Of a stretch of DNA of 7,611 nt, positions 1 through 6,170 are shown piece after piece. Within the stretch, counting starts at the first letter, position 1, and the number at the start of each line of letters is the position of its first letter. The position numbers were made by a program, and so were the translations under genes. The stretch lies in NCBI GenBank assembly GCA_965652545.1, contig CBFGWV010000238.1, positions 1-7,611 on the forward strand, in the 5' to 3' direction. Source of the stretch: CBFGWV01 sp965652545. GTDB taxonomy: Bacteria; Pseudomonadota; Gammaproteobacteria; Competibacterales; Competibacteraceae. Below the pieces are notes generated by a model. That model did no database searches. It saw nothing but the letters and a program-made list of their open reading frames with translations, and was not told where the DNA came from.

Positions 1-19
1 GGGGGAGGGGAGCCTGAAT

Positions 20-652
20 TCAATCCTTGGGGATCAGCCCCAGCCCGCGCAGATAGATACCGGTGCCGGACTCCAACAGCTCCTCGGGCGAAAACGGCGC
101 CCGCGAGCCGGGTTCACCACGGGCGAACAACTCCACCACCCCGTGCGACATGGCCCAGATATGGCAGCTGACCATCGTCGCCGGCGGGCGTATGTCGGCC
201 GGCAGATGGGCGGAGATCTGCTCCGCCGCCAGATGCATCACCGCCATGCCGCGCCGGGCGGAGCGGTACAGGTCGGGGTTGGCGTTGATGGACACCCCCG
301 ACTCGAACATCGCGATGTAGTAACCCGGTTGCTTGCGGGCAAACGCCAGATAGGCCCGGCCGACCGACTCCAGCGCCGCGATGGGAGACGGCAGGCCCTT
401 GGCGTAGGCGTGCTCCAGCAGGTCGGCGAACAGCTCGAAACCCTGGCGGGCAATCTCCTCCAGCAGGTCCTCACGGCCTTTGAAATGCCGGTACGGCGCC
501 GCTGCGCTCACGCCGGCCAAGCGTGCCGCCTCGGCCAGGGTAAAGCCCAGCGGGCCTTTCTCCACGACCAGAGCCAGCGTGGCCTCGATCAGCGCTTCCT
601 TCAGGTTGCCGTGGTGGTACCCCTTGCGGGATGAGGTCTTTGAGTCGCTCAT
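20..652 (-). CDS. TetR/AcrR-family transcriptional regulator, WHG C-terminal type
   Basis: Likely a homodimeric, ligand-responsive DNA-binding repressor acting in the cytoplasm. The 210-residue product has a typical TetR N-terminus. After a basic start (RKGYHHGNLKEAL, residues 9-21) comes a helix ending in VVEKG and a helix-turn-helix at about 38-57 (FTLAEAARLAGVSAAAPYRHF), followed by KGREDLL. The C-terminal half carries IWAMSHGVVEL around residues 165-175, where W166, H170 and G171 match the pattern that names the WHG (TetR_C_33) ligand-binding domain. Length is normal for the family. I chose the ATG at 652; an in-frame GTG at 715 would add 21 residues that do not look like TetR sequence. 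Neither start has a convincing ribosome binding site. The gene is divergent from the DUF3228-like gene, with an imperfect palindrome between them that could be its operator. The ligand is unknown. Family assignment is confident; the target is inference. Confidence 0.93.
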   Translation of the reverse strand: MSDSKTSSRKGYHHGNLKEALIEATLALVVEKGPLGFTLAEAARLAGVSAAAPYRHFKGREDLLEEIARQGFELFADLLEHAYAKGLPSPIAALESVGRAYLAFARKQPGYYIAMFESGVSINANPDLYRSARRGMAVMHLAAEQISAHLPADIRPPATMVSCHIWAMSHGVVELFARGEPGSRAPFSPEELLESGTGIYLRGLGLIPKD

Positions 653-696
653 GCGGACGGGAATACGGCTCCGGTTGTGGGTGACGGGGGGAACGC

Positions 697-719
697 AGAT
701 GTGGCAGTTTCGCACGTCT
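697..719. promoter_or_regulatory. imperfect palindrome in divergent gap, candidate TetR operator
   Basis: AGATGTG (697-703) and CACGTCT (713-719) are inverted 7-base arms with one mismatch, 9 bases apart, giving a 23-bp site. It sits between the TetR start and the divergent gene at 751, where autoregulatory TetR operators are commonly found. No strong -35/-10 pair is visible, so this rests only on symmetry and position. Confidence 0.3.
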
Positions 720-740
720 CAACCCCGCAAGCGCAGCAAG

Positions 741-745
741 GGAGG
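741..745 (+). promoter_or_regulatory. Shine-Dalgarno GGAGG for the GTG start at 751
   Basis: A perfect GGAGG lies five bases before GTG at 751 and fixes the start of the DUF3228-like gene at a GTG codon. Confidence 0.75.
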
Positions 746-750
746 TCAGC

Positions 751-1329
751 GTGACAGTGGTTCTGAGTCAATTCGCGCGCAATCGGCTCTTCGCCCCCCG
801 CGCCGGCGGCACGGTCATCCAGGACTGCTCGGCGGAGGAGTTCGAGCGCCACCTGGCTGAGTACCCGCCGTTGGAGGTCCTGGACGGCTATGCGCCTTTT
901 TGCAAGCTGCTGGTCTACCGCAACTGGACGTCCACGCGTTGCGGCGCCATCGAAATCACCCCCGACAACGTCCACTGCCTGCGCAGCGCCTACGAGGCAC
1001 GTACCGCCGATGAGCTGCCGGTGCTCGTGCGTTGGTTCGAGGGTATAGAGGCGCCGCGGGCGGCGTACCTGCTGGTCATCGTCTACTCGAAGGCGCAGAT
1101 GGCCGCCGAGGGCGATGCCATCGATGCCGACTGGGGCGTGGTCGGGTGCCTGGCCACCCGCGAGCCGGCCGAAATACCCATGGCGCCGATCACCATGATG
1201 CGCAACGCCCTGGGCGTGGACGAAGGCGGCTCGGGTGTGCCCATCGACCGCGACGCGTACCGGCGCAGTGTCGCGTTCTGGGACCGGCACGCCAACTGGC
1301 GGCCGTTGCCGTCCGACAAGACTATGTAG
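751..1329 (+). CDS. conserved protein of unknown function, DUF3228-like
   Basis: A 192-residue soluble protein with no signal peptide or membrane segment. I recognise it, from memory of the family and without a search, as DUF3228, whose members are about 190 residues long. The most family-like blocks are GYAPFCKLLVY, the ITPDNVHCLRSAYEAR stretch, ELPVLVRWFEG, and near the C-terminus ITMMRNALGVDEGGSG (about residues 147-162) followed by VPIDRDAYRRSVAFW. No catalytic motif is evident and I assign no reaction. The start is GTG with a perfect GGAGG five bases upstream. It is divergent from the TetR gene, so co-regulation is possible. Its 3' end is unusual: the last codon (ATG) and the TAG stop lie inside the left arm of the REPIN repeat, so the repeat has set its C-terminus. 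Confidence 0.85.
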   Translation: MTVVLSQFARNRLFAPRAGGTVIQDCSAEEFERHLAEYPPLEVLDGYAPFCKLLVYRNWTSTRCGAIEITPDNVHCLRSAYEARTADELPVLVRWFEGIEAPRAAYLLVIVYSKAQMAAEGDAIDADWGVVGCLATREPAEIPMAPITMMRNALGVDEGGSGVPIDRDAYRRSVAFWDRHANWRPLPSDKTM

Positions 1330-1358
1330 GATGGGTTGAGCGTAAGCGATACCCATCA
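1324..1358 (+). repeat. REP arm, left copy
   Basis: GTAG head at 1326-1329, then a hairpin with stem GATGGGT (1330-1336) and ACCCATC (1351-1357). The TAG of the head is the stop codon of the upstream plus-strand gene. Confidence 0.85.
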
Positions 1359-1407
1359 GCCGCAATCGATCGAAGTCGCATCCCCCACAGGGGGCGCCGT
1401 CCCTCCA

Positions 1408-1442
1408 TGATGGGTATCGCTTACGCTCAACCCATCCTACAT
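1408..1442 (-). repeat. REP arm, right copy (inverted)
   Basis: Exact reverse complement of the left arm, with the GTAG head at 1440-1437 on the minus strand. The minus-strand sulfotransferase reads into it and ends Cys-Arg-Met-Gly-stop using codons made entirely of repeat sequence. Confidence 0.85.
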
Positions 1443-2068
1443 TCGGGCCGTAGCGCACGCCGCAGCCGGCCCTTGATCCGCGTCATGAGGCTGGGCGCCT
1501 TGTTCATATGGGGGAACGGCAGATCCGGCGTCTCTTTACCGAGAAACCGCGCCAACGCGTCCCAGCCATCGCCGGTTTCCCAGCACACCGTCAGCAGTTG
1601 TTGCGGCCGGCCGGCGAAGTGATCCCGCACTTTGCGATTGTGGGTGAGGTACGCCGATACGAAGGCGTCGCGATCGTCCTGCGGCATCGCATGGCCGAAG
1701 ATCGACTCGCGCATGCGCAGAATGAGGTTGTCCTCCCCCGGCCCGATACGCCGGGCGAAGCGGCAATAACTGCGGTACCAGGCGTCCTCGTCCTTGCGTG
1801 TGGTGAGGATGAACTTGCTGCCTGGAAAACGCTGATCCAGCTCCATGTACAGCATGTACCAGGGGAAGTCATCGAACGAATCGAAGCGTGCCACCTGGTC
1901 GAACAAAGCCTCCCGCGGGCCGTCGAGATACAAGCGCTGCGTATCCGGCCCGATGGTCTTGTGCCGCGACTGCCAGTGCAGCATGCAGGCGCGCAGGCTT
2001 TTGGTCCCCGTCTTGGGAAAGCCGATGCCGAAGATCTTGGGCGCGTGTATGCCTGTCGGGGCGCTCAT
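1427..2068 (-). CDS. sulfotransferase family protein (P-loop, PAPS-dependent type)
   Basis: Predicted to transfer a sulfuryl group from PAPS to an unknown acceptor in the cytoplasm. The 213-residue protein opens with IFGIGFPKTGTKSL: PKTGTKS (18-24) is the 5'-phosphosulfate-binding loop near the N-terminus, as in the Sulfotransfer_4-type family. KFILTTRKDEDAWYRSYCR (85-103) is the 3'-phosphate-binding segment, with R91 and S100 as likely contacts. Length is typical. The ATG at 2068 is chosen because upstream codons in this frame overlap the methyltransferase in a shadow frame and because it makes an ATGA overlap with that gene's stop, suggesting translational coupling; no good ribosome binding site is visible. 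The last four codons come from the REP repeat, so the original C-terminus may have been altered. The acceptor could be a small metabolite, lipid or glycan; nothing in the sequence decides. Confidence 0.87.
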   Translation of the reverse strand: MSAPTGIHAPKIFGIGFPKTGTKSLRACMLHWQSRHKTIGPDTQRLYLDGPREALFDQVARFDSFDDFPWYMLYMELDQRFPGSKFILTTRKDEDAWYRSYCRFARRIGPGEDNLILRMRESIFGHAMPQDDRDAFVSAYLTHNRKVRDHFAGRPQQLLTVCWETGDGWDALARFLGKETPDLPFPHMNKAPSLMTRIKGRLRRALRPECRMG

Positions 2069-2919
2069 CGGGCACGCTCGAAGACGACGGTCGGGCAGCG
2101 TTCGCCCAATGGGTACGAGGGGGTATGCACCGTCTTGACCGTAAAGGCCGATGACGGTCCGCACAGCAGCTCGATACTGTCCTGGCGTGCCGCAAAATGG
2201 TAGCGACTGGGCGAGTCGCGGTAGGAGTCGATGGCCAGCAAATGCGCCCGCGTCCAGCCCAGGCGGTCGGCCAGGGCTTCGCGATCCGGGTGGCGGGCCT
2301 GCAAATGGCCCCACACATCGCGCAGCGCGACGCCGGCTGTCGAGGAGGCTTGCAGCGCCATGCCCAGCCGTAGCTTGAGTACGTTGAGGTTGGGGATGCC
2401 GCCCTCGAGCAGATGATCGAGCACCGCGTCCGGGGCCTCGGACACCTCCGGCAGCGCAAACAGCCGCCAAGTCATCAGGCCACCGGGGCGCAGGAGGCGG
2501 GCCAGCACGGTGGCAAGCCGCTGTTGTTCGTTGGGATAGCGCAGCAAATGCAAGCCCCCGTCGCACAGCACCACGTCGAACGACGCCGCTGGCCAGGCCA
2601 TCTCCAGCCAATTCTCCCGTACCACCGCTGTCCGTGGACCGGGCCAGAGCGCATCGATCATCGCCTGGGTCTGGTCCGAGGCGCGGATCGTGCTGCCCGC
2701 CGGCCAGGGCAGCCGGTACAACTCGGGCGTCACGCCCAGGATAAGGACCGACAACGGCGGCCGATCACCAACGTCCAAACCCAGGGCGCCGACCAACGCA
2801 TCGAGATCGGCTTGCGAGGGGCGAAGTGGTGGACCGACCTGCGACCACCAGGCGGCAATCTGTGGCCAATGGCCGGACGCGGCGGGTGTGTCGGTGGGGT
2901 GTCGTGCGGAATCTTGCAT
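2065..2919 (-). CDS. class I SAM-dependent methyltransferase
   Basis: Predicted to methylate an unknown substrate using S-adenosylmethionine in the cytoplasm. The 284-residue product has a Rossmann-type order: VLILGVTPE (58-66) in the motif I position, IRASDQTQAMI with D82 as the likely SAM ribose-binding acid, FDVVLCDGGLHLL (114-126) as the motif IV strand, and LLRPGGLMTWRLF (from 142) as the post-substrate strand. Motif I is divergent: it lacks the usual GxGxG and has G-V-T-P-E instead. About 55 residues precede the core, including WPQIAAWWSQVGPPLRP. The ATG at 2919 is preferred; a TTG at 2979 in frame would run back through the GC hairpin. Its stop overlaps the sulfotransferase start, so the two are probably one operon. 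It is divergent from the ABC exporter. No close specific family was recognised. Confidence 0.85.
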   Translation of the reverse strand: MQDSARHPTDTPAASGHWPQIAAWWSQVGPPLRPSQADLDALVGALGLDVGDRPPLSVLILGVTPELYRLPWPAGSTIRASDQTQAMIDALWPGPRTAVVRENWLEMAWPAASFDVVLCDGGLHLLRYPNEQQRLATVLARLLRPGGLMTWRLFALPEVSEAPDAVLDHLLEGGIPNLNVLKLRLGMALQASSTAGVALRDVWGHLQARHPDREALADRLGWTRAHLLAIDSYRDSPSRYHFAARQDSIELLCGPSSAFTVKTVHTPSYPLGERCPTVVFERAR

Positions 2920-2926
2920 ACGTATG
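2917..2926. promoter_or_regulatory. 10-bp perfect palindrome over the methyltransferase start
   Basis: CATACGTATG is a perfect palindrome that includes the methyltransferase start codon. It could be an operator or a chance match; short palindromes like this are common. Confidence 0.15.
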
Positions 2927-2939
2927 TCAAAGGATGCGG

Positions 2940-2971
2940 CCCAGCGCGGGAGTTTGGCCGCCCGCGCTGGG
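2940..2971. other. strong GC hairpin in the divergent intergenic region
   Basis: CCCAGCGCGGG (2940-2950) and CCCGCGCTGGG (2961-2971) form a perfect 11-bp stem with a 10-base loop. It lies 20 bases upstream of the methyltransferase ATG and about 117 bases upstream of the ATPase gene. There is no U-tract on either side, so it is not a standard intrinsic terminator. It may be a 5'-leader structure of the methyltransferase transcript or a protein-binding palindrome. Confidence 0.55.
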
Positions 2972-3014
2972 TAGGACAAGCGTGCAAACGCATGTCAGGG
3001 TGGGGCACCCAAGC

Positions 3015-3026
3015 TGACCGCGGTCA
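3015..3026. promoter_or_regulatory. perfect 12-bp palindrome upstream of exporter operon, candidate operator
   Basis: TGACCGCGGTCA is a perfect palindrome 62 bases before the ATPase start, in a gap shared by two divergent transcripts. Size and position suit a dimeric regulator, perhaps of the TetR type. It does not resemble the palindrome beside the TetR gene at 697-719, so that regulator is not clearly the partner. No convincing -35/-10 pair was found around it. Confidence 0.35.
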
Positions 3027-3087
3027 ATACGGATGGCGGGTATGCCGGTACTCTTACAGTGGCGCTACACGAGGACACGGTGCACGG

Positions 3088-3798
3088 ATGACGGCAGCGG
3101 TGTTGTTCACCATCCAGGGCGTGACCAAGGTCTACCGAACCGGCGATGTCACCGTGCATGCCTTGCGCGGCGTGAACGCCGAGCTCTACGAGGGCGAGCT
3201 CGCCGTCATGCTCGGCCCCTCGGGCAGCGGCAAATCCACCTTGCTCAATATCCTCGGCGGGCTGGATACGGCCACCGAAGGCTCGGTACGTTTTGGCGAC
3301 AAGGAACTGACGCGTTTTTCCGAACGCGAACTCACCGCGTACCGGCGGCATCACGTGGGCTTCGTATTTCAATTCTACAATCTGGTCCCCAGCCTTACCG
3401 CCAGAGAAAACGTCGATCTGGTCACCTCGATCGCCCGTCGGCCCATGGCGCCGGAAGAGGCCCTGGAGCGGGTCGGATTGAAGCACCGGCTGGACCATTT
3501 TCCGGCCCAGTTGTCCGGCGGCGAACAGCAGCGGGTGGCCATCGCCAGGGCGATTGCCAAGCGCCCGGAGGTACTGCTGTGCGACGAGCCCACCGGTGCG
3601 CTCGACTCCAAGACCGGCGTGCTGGTGCTGGAGGCCCTGACCCAGGTCAACGATGAGTTCAAGACCACCACGGCCATCATCACCCACAATGCCGCCATCC
3701 GCCGAATCGCCCACCGTGTCCTGACCTTCTCCGACGGCCATATCGCCGAGGTGGTGGAGAACACGCAGCGCATCCAGCCGGCCGAGGTCGAGTGGTGA
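3088..3798 (+). CDS. ABC transporter ATP-binding protein, LolD/MacB type
   Basis: The cytoplasmic ATPase that powers the FtsX-type permease encoded next. All nucleotide-binding motifs are intact in 236 residues: Walker A GPSGSGKST (43-51), Q-loop FQFYNLVPSL with Q95, signature LSGGEQQRV (142-150), Walker B VLLCDEPTGALD (162-173) with catalytic E167, and the switch histidine H200 in ITHN. The wording of the signature and the DEPTGALDSKTG stretch are typical of the LolD/MacB/FtsE branch rather than importers. The ATG at 3088 gives the normal family length; GAGGA at 3071-3075 is the nearest ribosome binding site but is 12 bases away, longer than usual. The stop overlaps the permease start by four bases, so the two are translationally coupled. 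Full function and operon membership are near certain; the substrate is unknown. Confidence 0.95.
   Translation: MTAAVLFTIQGVTKVYRTGDVTVHALRGVNAELYEGELAVMLGPSGSGKSTLLNILGGLDTATEGSVRFGDKELTRFSERELTAYRRHHVGFVFQFYNLVPSLTARENVDLVTSIARRPMAPEEALERVGLKHRLDHFPAQLSGGEQQRVAIARAIAKRPEVLLCDEPTGALDSKTGVLVLEALTQVNDEFKTTTAIITHNAAIRRIAHRVLTFSDGHIAEVVENTQRIQPAEVEW
3784..3787 (+). promoter_or_regulatory. ribosome binding site deciding the permease GTG start
   Basis: GAGG lies seven bases before the GTG at 3795 but only four before the in-frame GTG at 3792. This favours 3795, which also makes a GTGA overlap with the ATPase stop. Confidence 0.45.
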
Positions 3799-6164
3799 AC
3801 CTCCACCCGCTGGATGCCAAGCTGCTGCGCGACCTGCGCCGGCTGTGGGCGCAGTCGCTGGCCATCGCGTTGGTGCTGGCCTGCGGCGTGGCGACGTTGA
3901 TCCTGGCCACCGGCGCCTACCGCTCGCTGGAGGAGACGCGCCAGGCCTACTACGAGCGCTACCGTTTCGGCGATGTCTTCGCCTCGGCGGTCCGCGCGCC
4001 ACGCTCGGCGGCCGTGCTGATCGCCGATGTGCCCGGTGTGGCGGCCGTCGAGGCGCGGGTGGCCGAGCCGGTGTTGCTGGATATCCGCGACATGCCCGAG
4101 CCGGCCACCGGCATGGCCATCTCCCTGCCCGAGCACGGAGCGCCGGCGGTCAATGCCTTGTTCCTGCGCAGCGGCCGCTTGCCGCAGCCGGGCCGGGCGC
4201 TGGAGGCGGTCATCAACGAGAATTTCGCCGAGGCACATGGCTTCGAGCCGGGGTCGACCTTCGGCGCCATTCTCGATGGTGCCAAAACCGAAATCACGGT
4301 CGTCGGCACCGCGCTGTCGCCGGAATACGTCTACGCCCTGGGGCCGGGCGACATGCTGCCCGACGACCGGCGCTTCGGGGTGTTGTGGATGCGCGAGGCG
4401 GTCCTGGGGCCGTTGTTCGACTTGGATGGGGCGTTCAACTCGATCGGCCTGCGCCTGCAACCGGGGGCGAACCCGGATGCGGTGATCGATGCCGTCGACC
4501 GGATTCTCGACCCCTACGGCGGTACCGGGGCCTACCCGCGAAAGGACCAGGTCTCCAACGCGTTCCTCGACAGCGAGTTGACGCAGCTTGCGGCTATGGC
4601 ACGCGTCATCCCGCCGATCTTCCTGCTCGTCTCGGCGTTTCTGATCAACATGATTCTCTCGCGCCTGATCGCCCTGGAGCGCGAGCAGATCGGCTTGCTC
4701 AAGGCCCTGGGTTACACCGGGCTGGCCGTGGCATGGCACTACCTGAAGCTGGTCATCCTCATCGCCTGCGTTGGCGTGCTCATCGGCCTGCTGGCCGGGA
4801 CATGGCTGGGCCGCGGCATGACCAACCTGTACGCGCAGTTCTACAGTTTTCCGTTTTTGATCTTCCACCGCGACGCCGACCTCTATGTCGTGGCCACCGT
4901 GGTGGCGGTGGGCGCCGCGGTGGTCGGTGCCCTCAAGGCGGTGTCCGCGGTGTTGTCGCTGCCCCCGGCGGTGGCCATGCAGGCACCGGCGCCGCCGGTG
5001 TTCCGCCAGTTTCTCGGTGGCCTGCTGGGGCGGCTGCACCTGGTATCGCAGCTGACGGTGATCGCCCTGCGACAGATCACACGCTGGCCGCTGCGCGCGG
5101 CCCTGAGCACGTTGGGTACCTCCTTCGCCGTGGCCCTGCTGGTGGTGGCGATGTTCAGCTTCGACTCGATCGACTACCTGATCGAGGTGTTGTTTTATCA
5201 GTCGGACCGGCAGGATGCGACGCTGAGTTTCAGCGACGACAGGCCGCTTTCGGTGCTGGCGGCAGCCGCCAACCTGCCCGGTGTGTTGCGGGTGGAGCCG
5301 GTGCGCGAGGAGCGGGTCATCATCCGCCACGGCCACCGTGAGCGGCGCTTGGCCATCACCGGCAAGCCGCCCGGGGCGGACCTCAGCCGGGTGCTGGATC
5401 TAGGCCTCGCCCCGGTCACCCTGCCGGAGACCGGGCTTGCGGTCAGCGAGCGGGTGGCCGGCTTGCTGGAGATTCGTCGCGGTGATCTGGTGGAGGTCGA
5501 GCTGCTGGAGGATGACCGACGAAAGGTGGACGTGCCGGTCACCGATATCGTGCAGAGCTATTTGGGCTTGGCGGTGTTCATGGATATCGATGCGCTGAAC
5601 CGTCTTGCCGGCAGCGGGCCGCGGGTCACCAGCGTGCACCTGGATCTGGACGATGCCCGGCTTGGTGCCTTGTACGACGCGGTCAAGCGCACGCCGGCGA
5701 TCAGCGGCATCGCGCTGCAGACCATCTCCCGCCAGCGCTTCGAGGAGACCGTTCAGACCAACATCCTGATTTCGACGGCGGTGTATGTGGCGCTCAGCGT
5801 GATCATCGCCTTTGGCGTGGTCTACAACTCGGCCCGTATTCAGCTCTCGGAGCGGGCGCGCGACCTGGCGACCCTGCGTGTGCTGGGGTTTACGCGGATG
5901 GAGGTCTCGCAGGTTCTGCTGACTGAGCTTGGTGTCATCGTCGTGGCGGCACAGCCGGTCGGCTGGGTGTTGGGTTATGCCTTCGCCGTGGCAGTGGTCA
6001 AAGGTTTCGAAAGCGATTTGTTCCGCATTCCGCTGGTCGTGTCGCCGGCCACCTTTGTGATCGCCAGCCTGGTGGTCGTCGGTGCCGCGGTCGTGTCATC
6101 CCTCATCGTGCGTCGGCGCATCGACCGGTTCGATCTGGTCGAGGTGCTCAAGACGCGGGAGTAA
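3795..6164 (+). CDS. ABC transporter permease, two FtsX-type units in one chain
   Basis: Inner-membrane partner of the upstream ATPase. The 789-residue chain shows eight hydrophobic segments in a repeated 1+3 pattern: TM1 about 22-42, a 225-residue periplasmic domain, TM2-4 about 270-290, 315-339 and 361-386; then TM5 about 435-458, a second periplasmic domain near 195 residues, and TM6-8 about 657-680, 707-735 and 751-773. Each unit has the FtsX coupling-helix pattern after its second TM: ALEREQIGLLKALGYT and ERARDLATLRVLGFT. Each also starts with a similar basic amphipathic stretch (LLRDLRRLWAQS; ALRQITRWPLRAAL). MacB and LolC/LolE have one such unit of four TMs per chain, so this resembles a LolC-LolE-like fusion; E. 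coli YbbP is of comparable length. The family usually transmits force to the periplasm rather than forming a channel. GTG at 3792 is an alternative start. Confidence 0.93.
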   Translation: MNLHPLDAKLLRDLRRLWAQSLAIALVLACGVATLILATGAYRSLEETRQAYYERYRFGDVFASAVRAPRSAAVLIADVPGVAAVEARVAEPVLLDIRDMPEPATGMAISLPEHGAPAVNALFLRSGRLPQPGRALEAVINENFAEAHGFEPGSTFGAILDGAKTEITVVGTALSPEYVYALGPGDMLPDDRRFGVLWMREAVLGPLFDLDGAFNSIGLRLQPGANPDAVIDAVDRILDPYGGTGAYPRKDQVSNAFLDSELTQLAAMARVIPPIFLLVSAFLINMILSRLIALEREQIGLLKALGYTGLAVAWHYLKLVILIACVGVLIGLLAGTWLGRGMTNLYAQFYSFPFLIFHRDADLYVVATVVAVGAAVVGALKAVSAVLSLPPAVAMQAPAPPVFRQFLGGLLGRLHLVSQLTVIALRQITRWPLRAALSTLGTSFAVALLVVAMFSFDSIDYLIEVLFYQSDRQDATLSFSDDRPLSVLAAAANLPGVLRVEPVREERVIIRHGHRERRLAITGKPPGADLSRVLDLGLAPVTLPETGLAVSERVAGLLEIRRGDLVEVELLEDDRRKVDVPVTDIVQSYLGLAVFMDIDALNRLAGSGPRVTSVHLDLDDARLGALYDAVKRTPAISGIALQTISRQRFEETVQTNILISTAVYVALSVIIAFGVVYNSARIQLSERARDLATLRVLGFTRMEVSQVLLTELGVIVVAAQPVGWVLGYAFAVAVVKGFESDLFRIPLVVSPATFVIASLVVVGAAVVSSLIVRRRIDRFDLVEVLKTRE
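6157..6161 (+). promoter_or_regulatory. ribosome binding site for the adaptor gene
   Basis: GGGAG ends nine bases before the ATG at 6171 and lies across the end of the permease gene, supporting this start and operon translation. Confidence 0.55.
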
Positions 6165-6170
6165 GTAACC

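Larger units (their letters stand above)
1324..1442. repeat. REPIN-like element: two inverted 35-bp REP arms
   Basis: Two perfect 35-bp inverted copies (1324-1358 and 1408-1442) flank a 49-bp spacer. Each copy begins, on its outer side, with the GTAG tetranucleotide followed by a smaller palindrome, GATGGGT, 14-base loop, ACCCATC. This matches the known layout of REP sequences paired as REPINs, with heads pointing outward, which are mobilised in trans by RAYT (TnpA-REP) transposases; none is encoded here. The spacer carries its own CCCCC-ACA-GGGGG hairpin (1382-1394). The element lies between convergent genes and could act as a bidirectional transcription terminator or mRNA 3'-end stabiliser, although it has no U-tract. 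It also provides the stop codons of both neighbours. Confidence 0.88.

Noticed and set aside
1324..1442. CRISPR array or insertion sequence with terminal inverted repeats
   Set aside because: There are only two copies, inverted rather than direct, 49 bp apart and without a coding region. The GTAG heads and internal palindromes fit REP sequences better.
649..1458. 269-codon minus-strand frame across the DUF3228-like gene and REPIN
   Set aside because: It reads through both repeat arms and has no family resemblance. The plus-strand frame has a perfect ribosome binding site and family-like blocks.
2069..2611. 181-codon N-terminal extension of the sulfotransferase frame
   Set aside because: It overlaps the methyltransferase in another frame, with low-complexity Ala/Arg/Pro/Gly composition. 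The P-loop sits at the expected N-terminal place if the start is at 2068.
3014..3060. sigma70 promoter for the exporter operon
   Set aside because: TACTCT or TACAGT could serve as -10, but nothing like TTGACA occurs at the right spacing upstream.
2413..3087. long N-terminal extension of the ATPase frame
   Set aside because: It is antisense to the methyltransferase and crosses the intergenic palindromes. The ABC fold begins just after the ATG at 3088.
3375..5336. 653-codon open frame on the minus strand, antisense to the ATPase and permease
   Set aside because: It is rich in His, Arg, Gln and Gly with no domain, as expected of a shadow frame in GC-rich DNA. The plus-strand frames have complete ABC and FtsX motifs.
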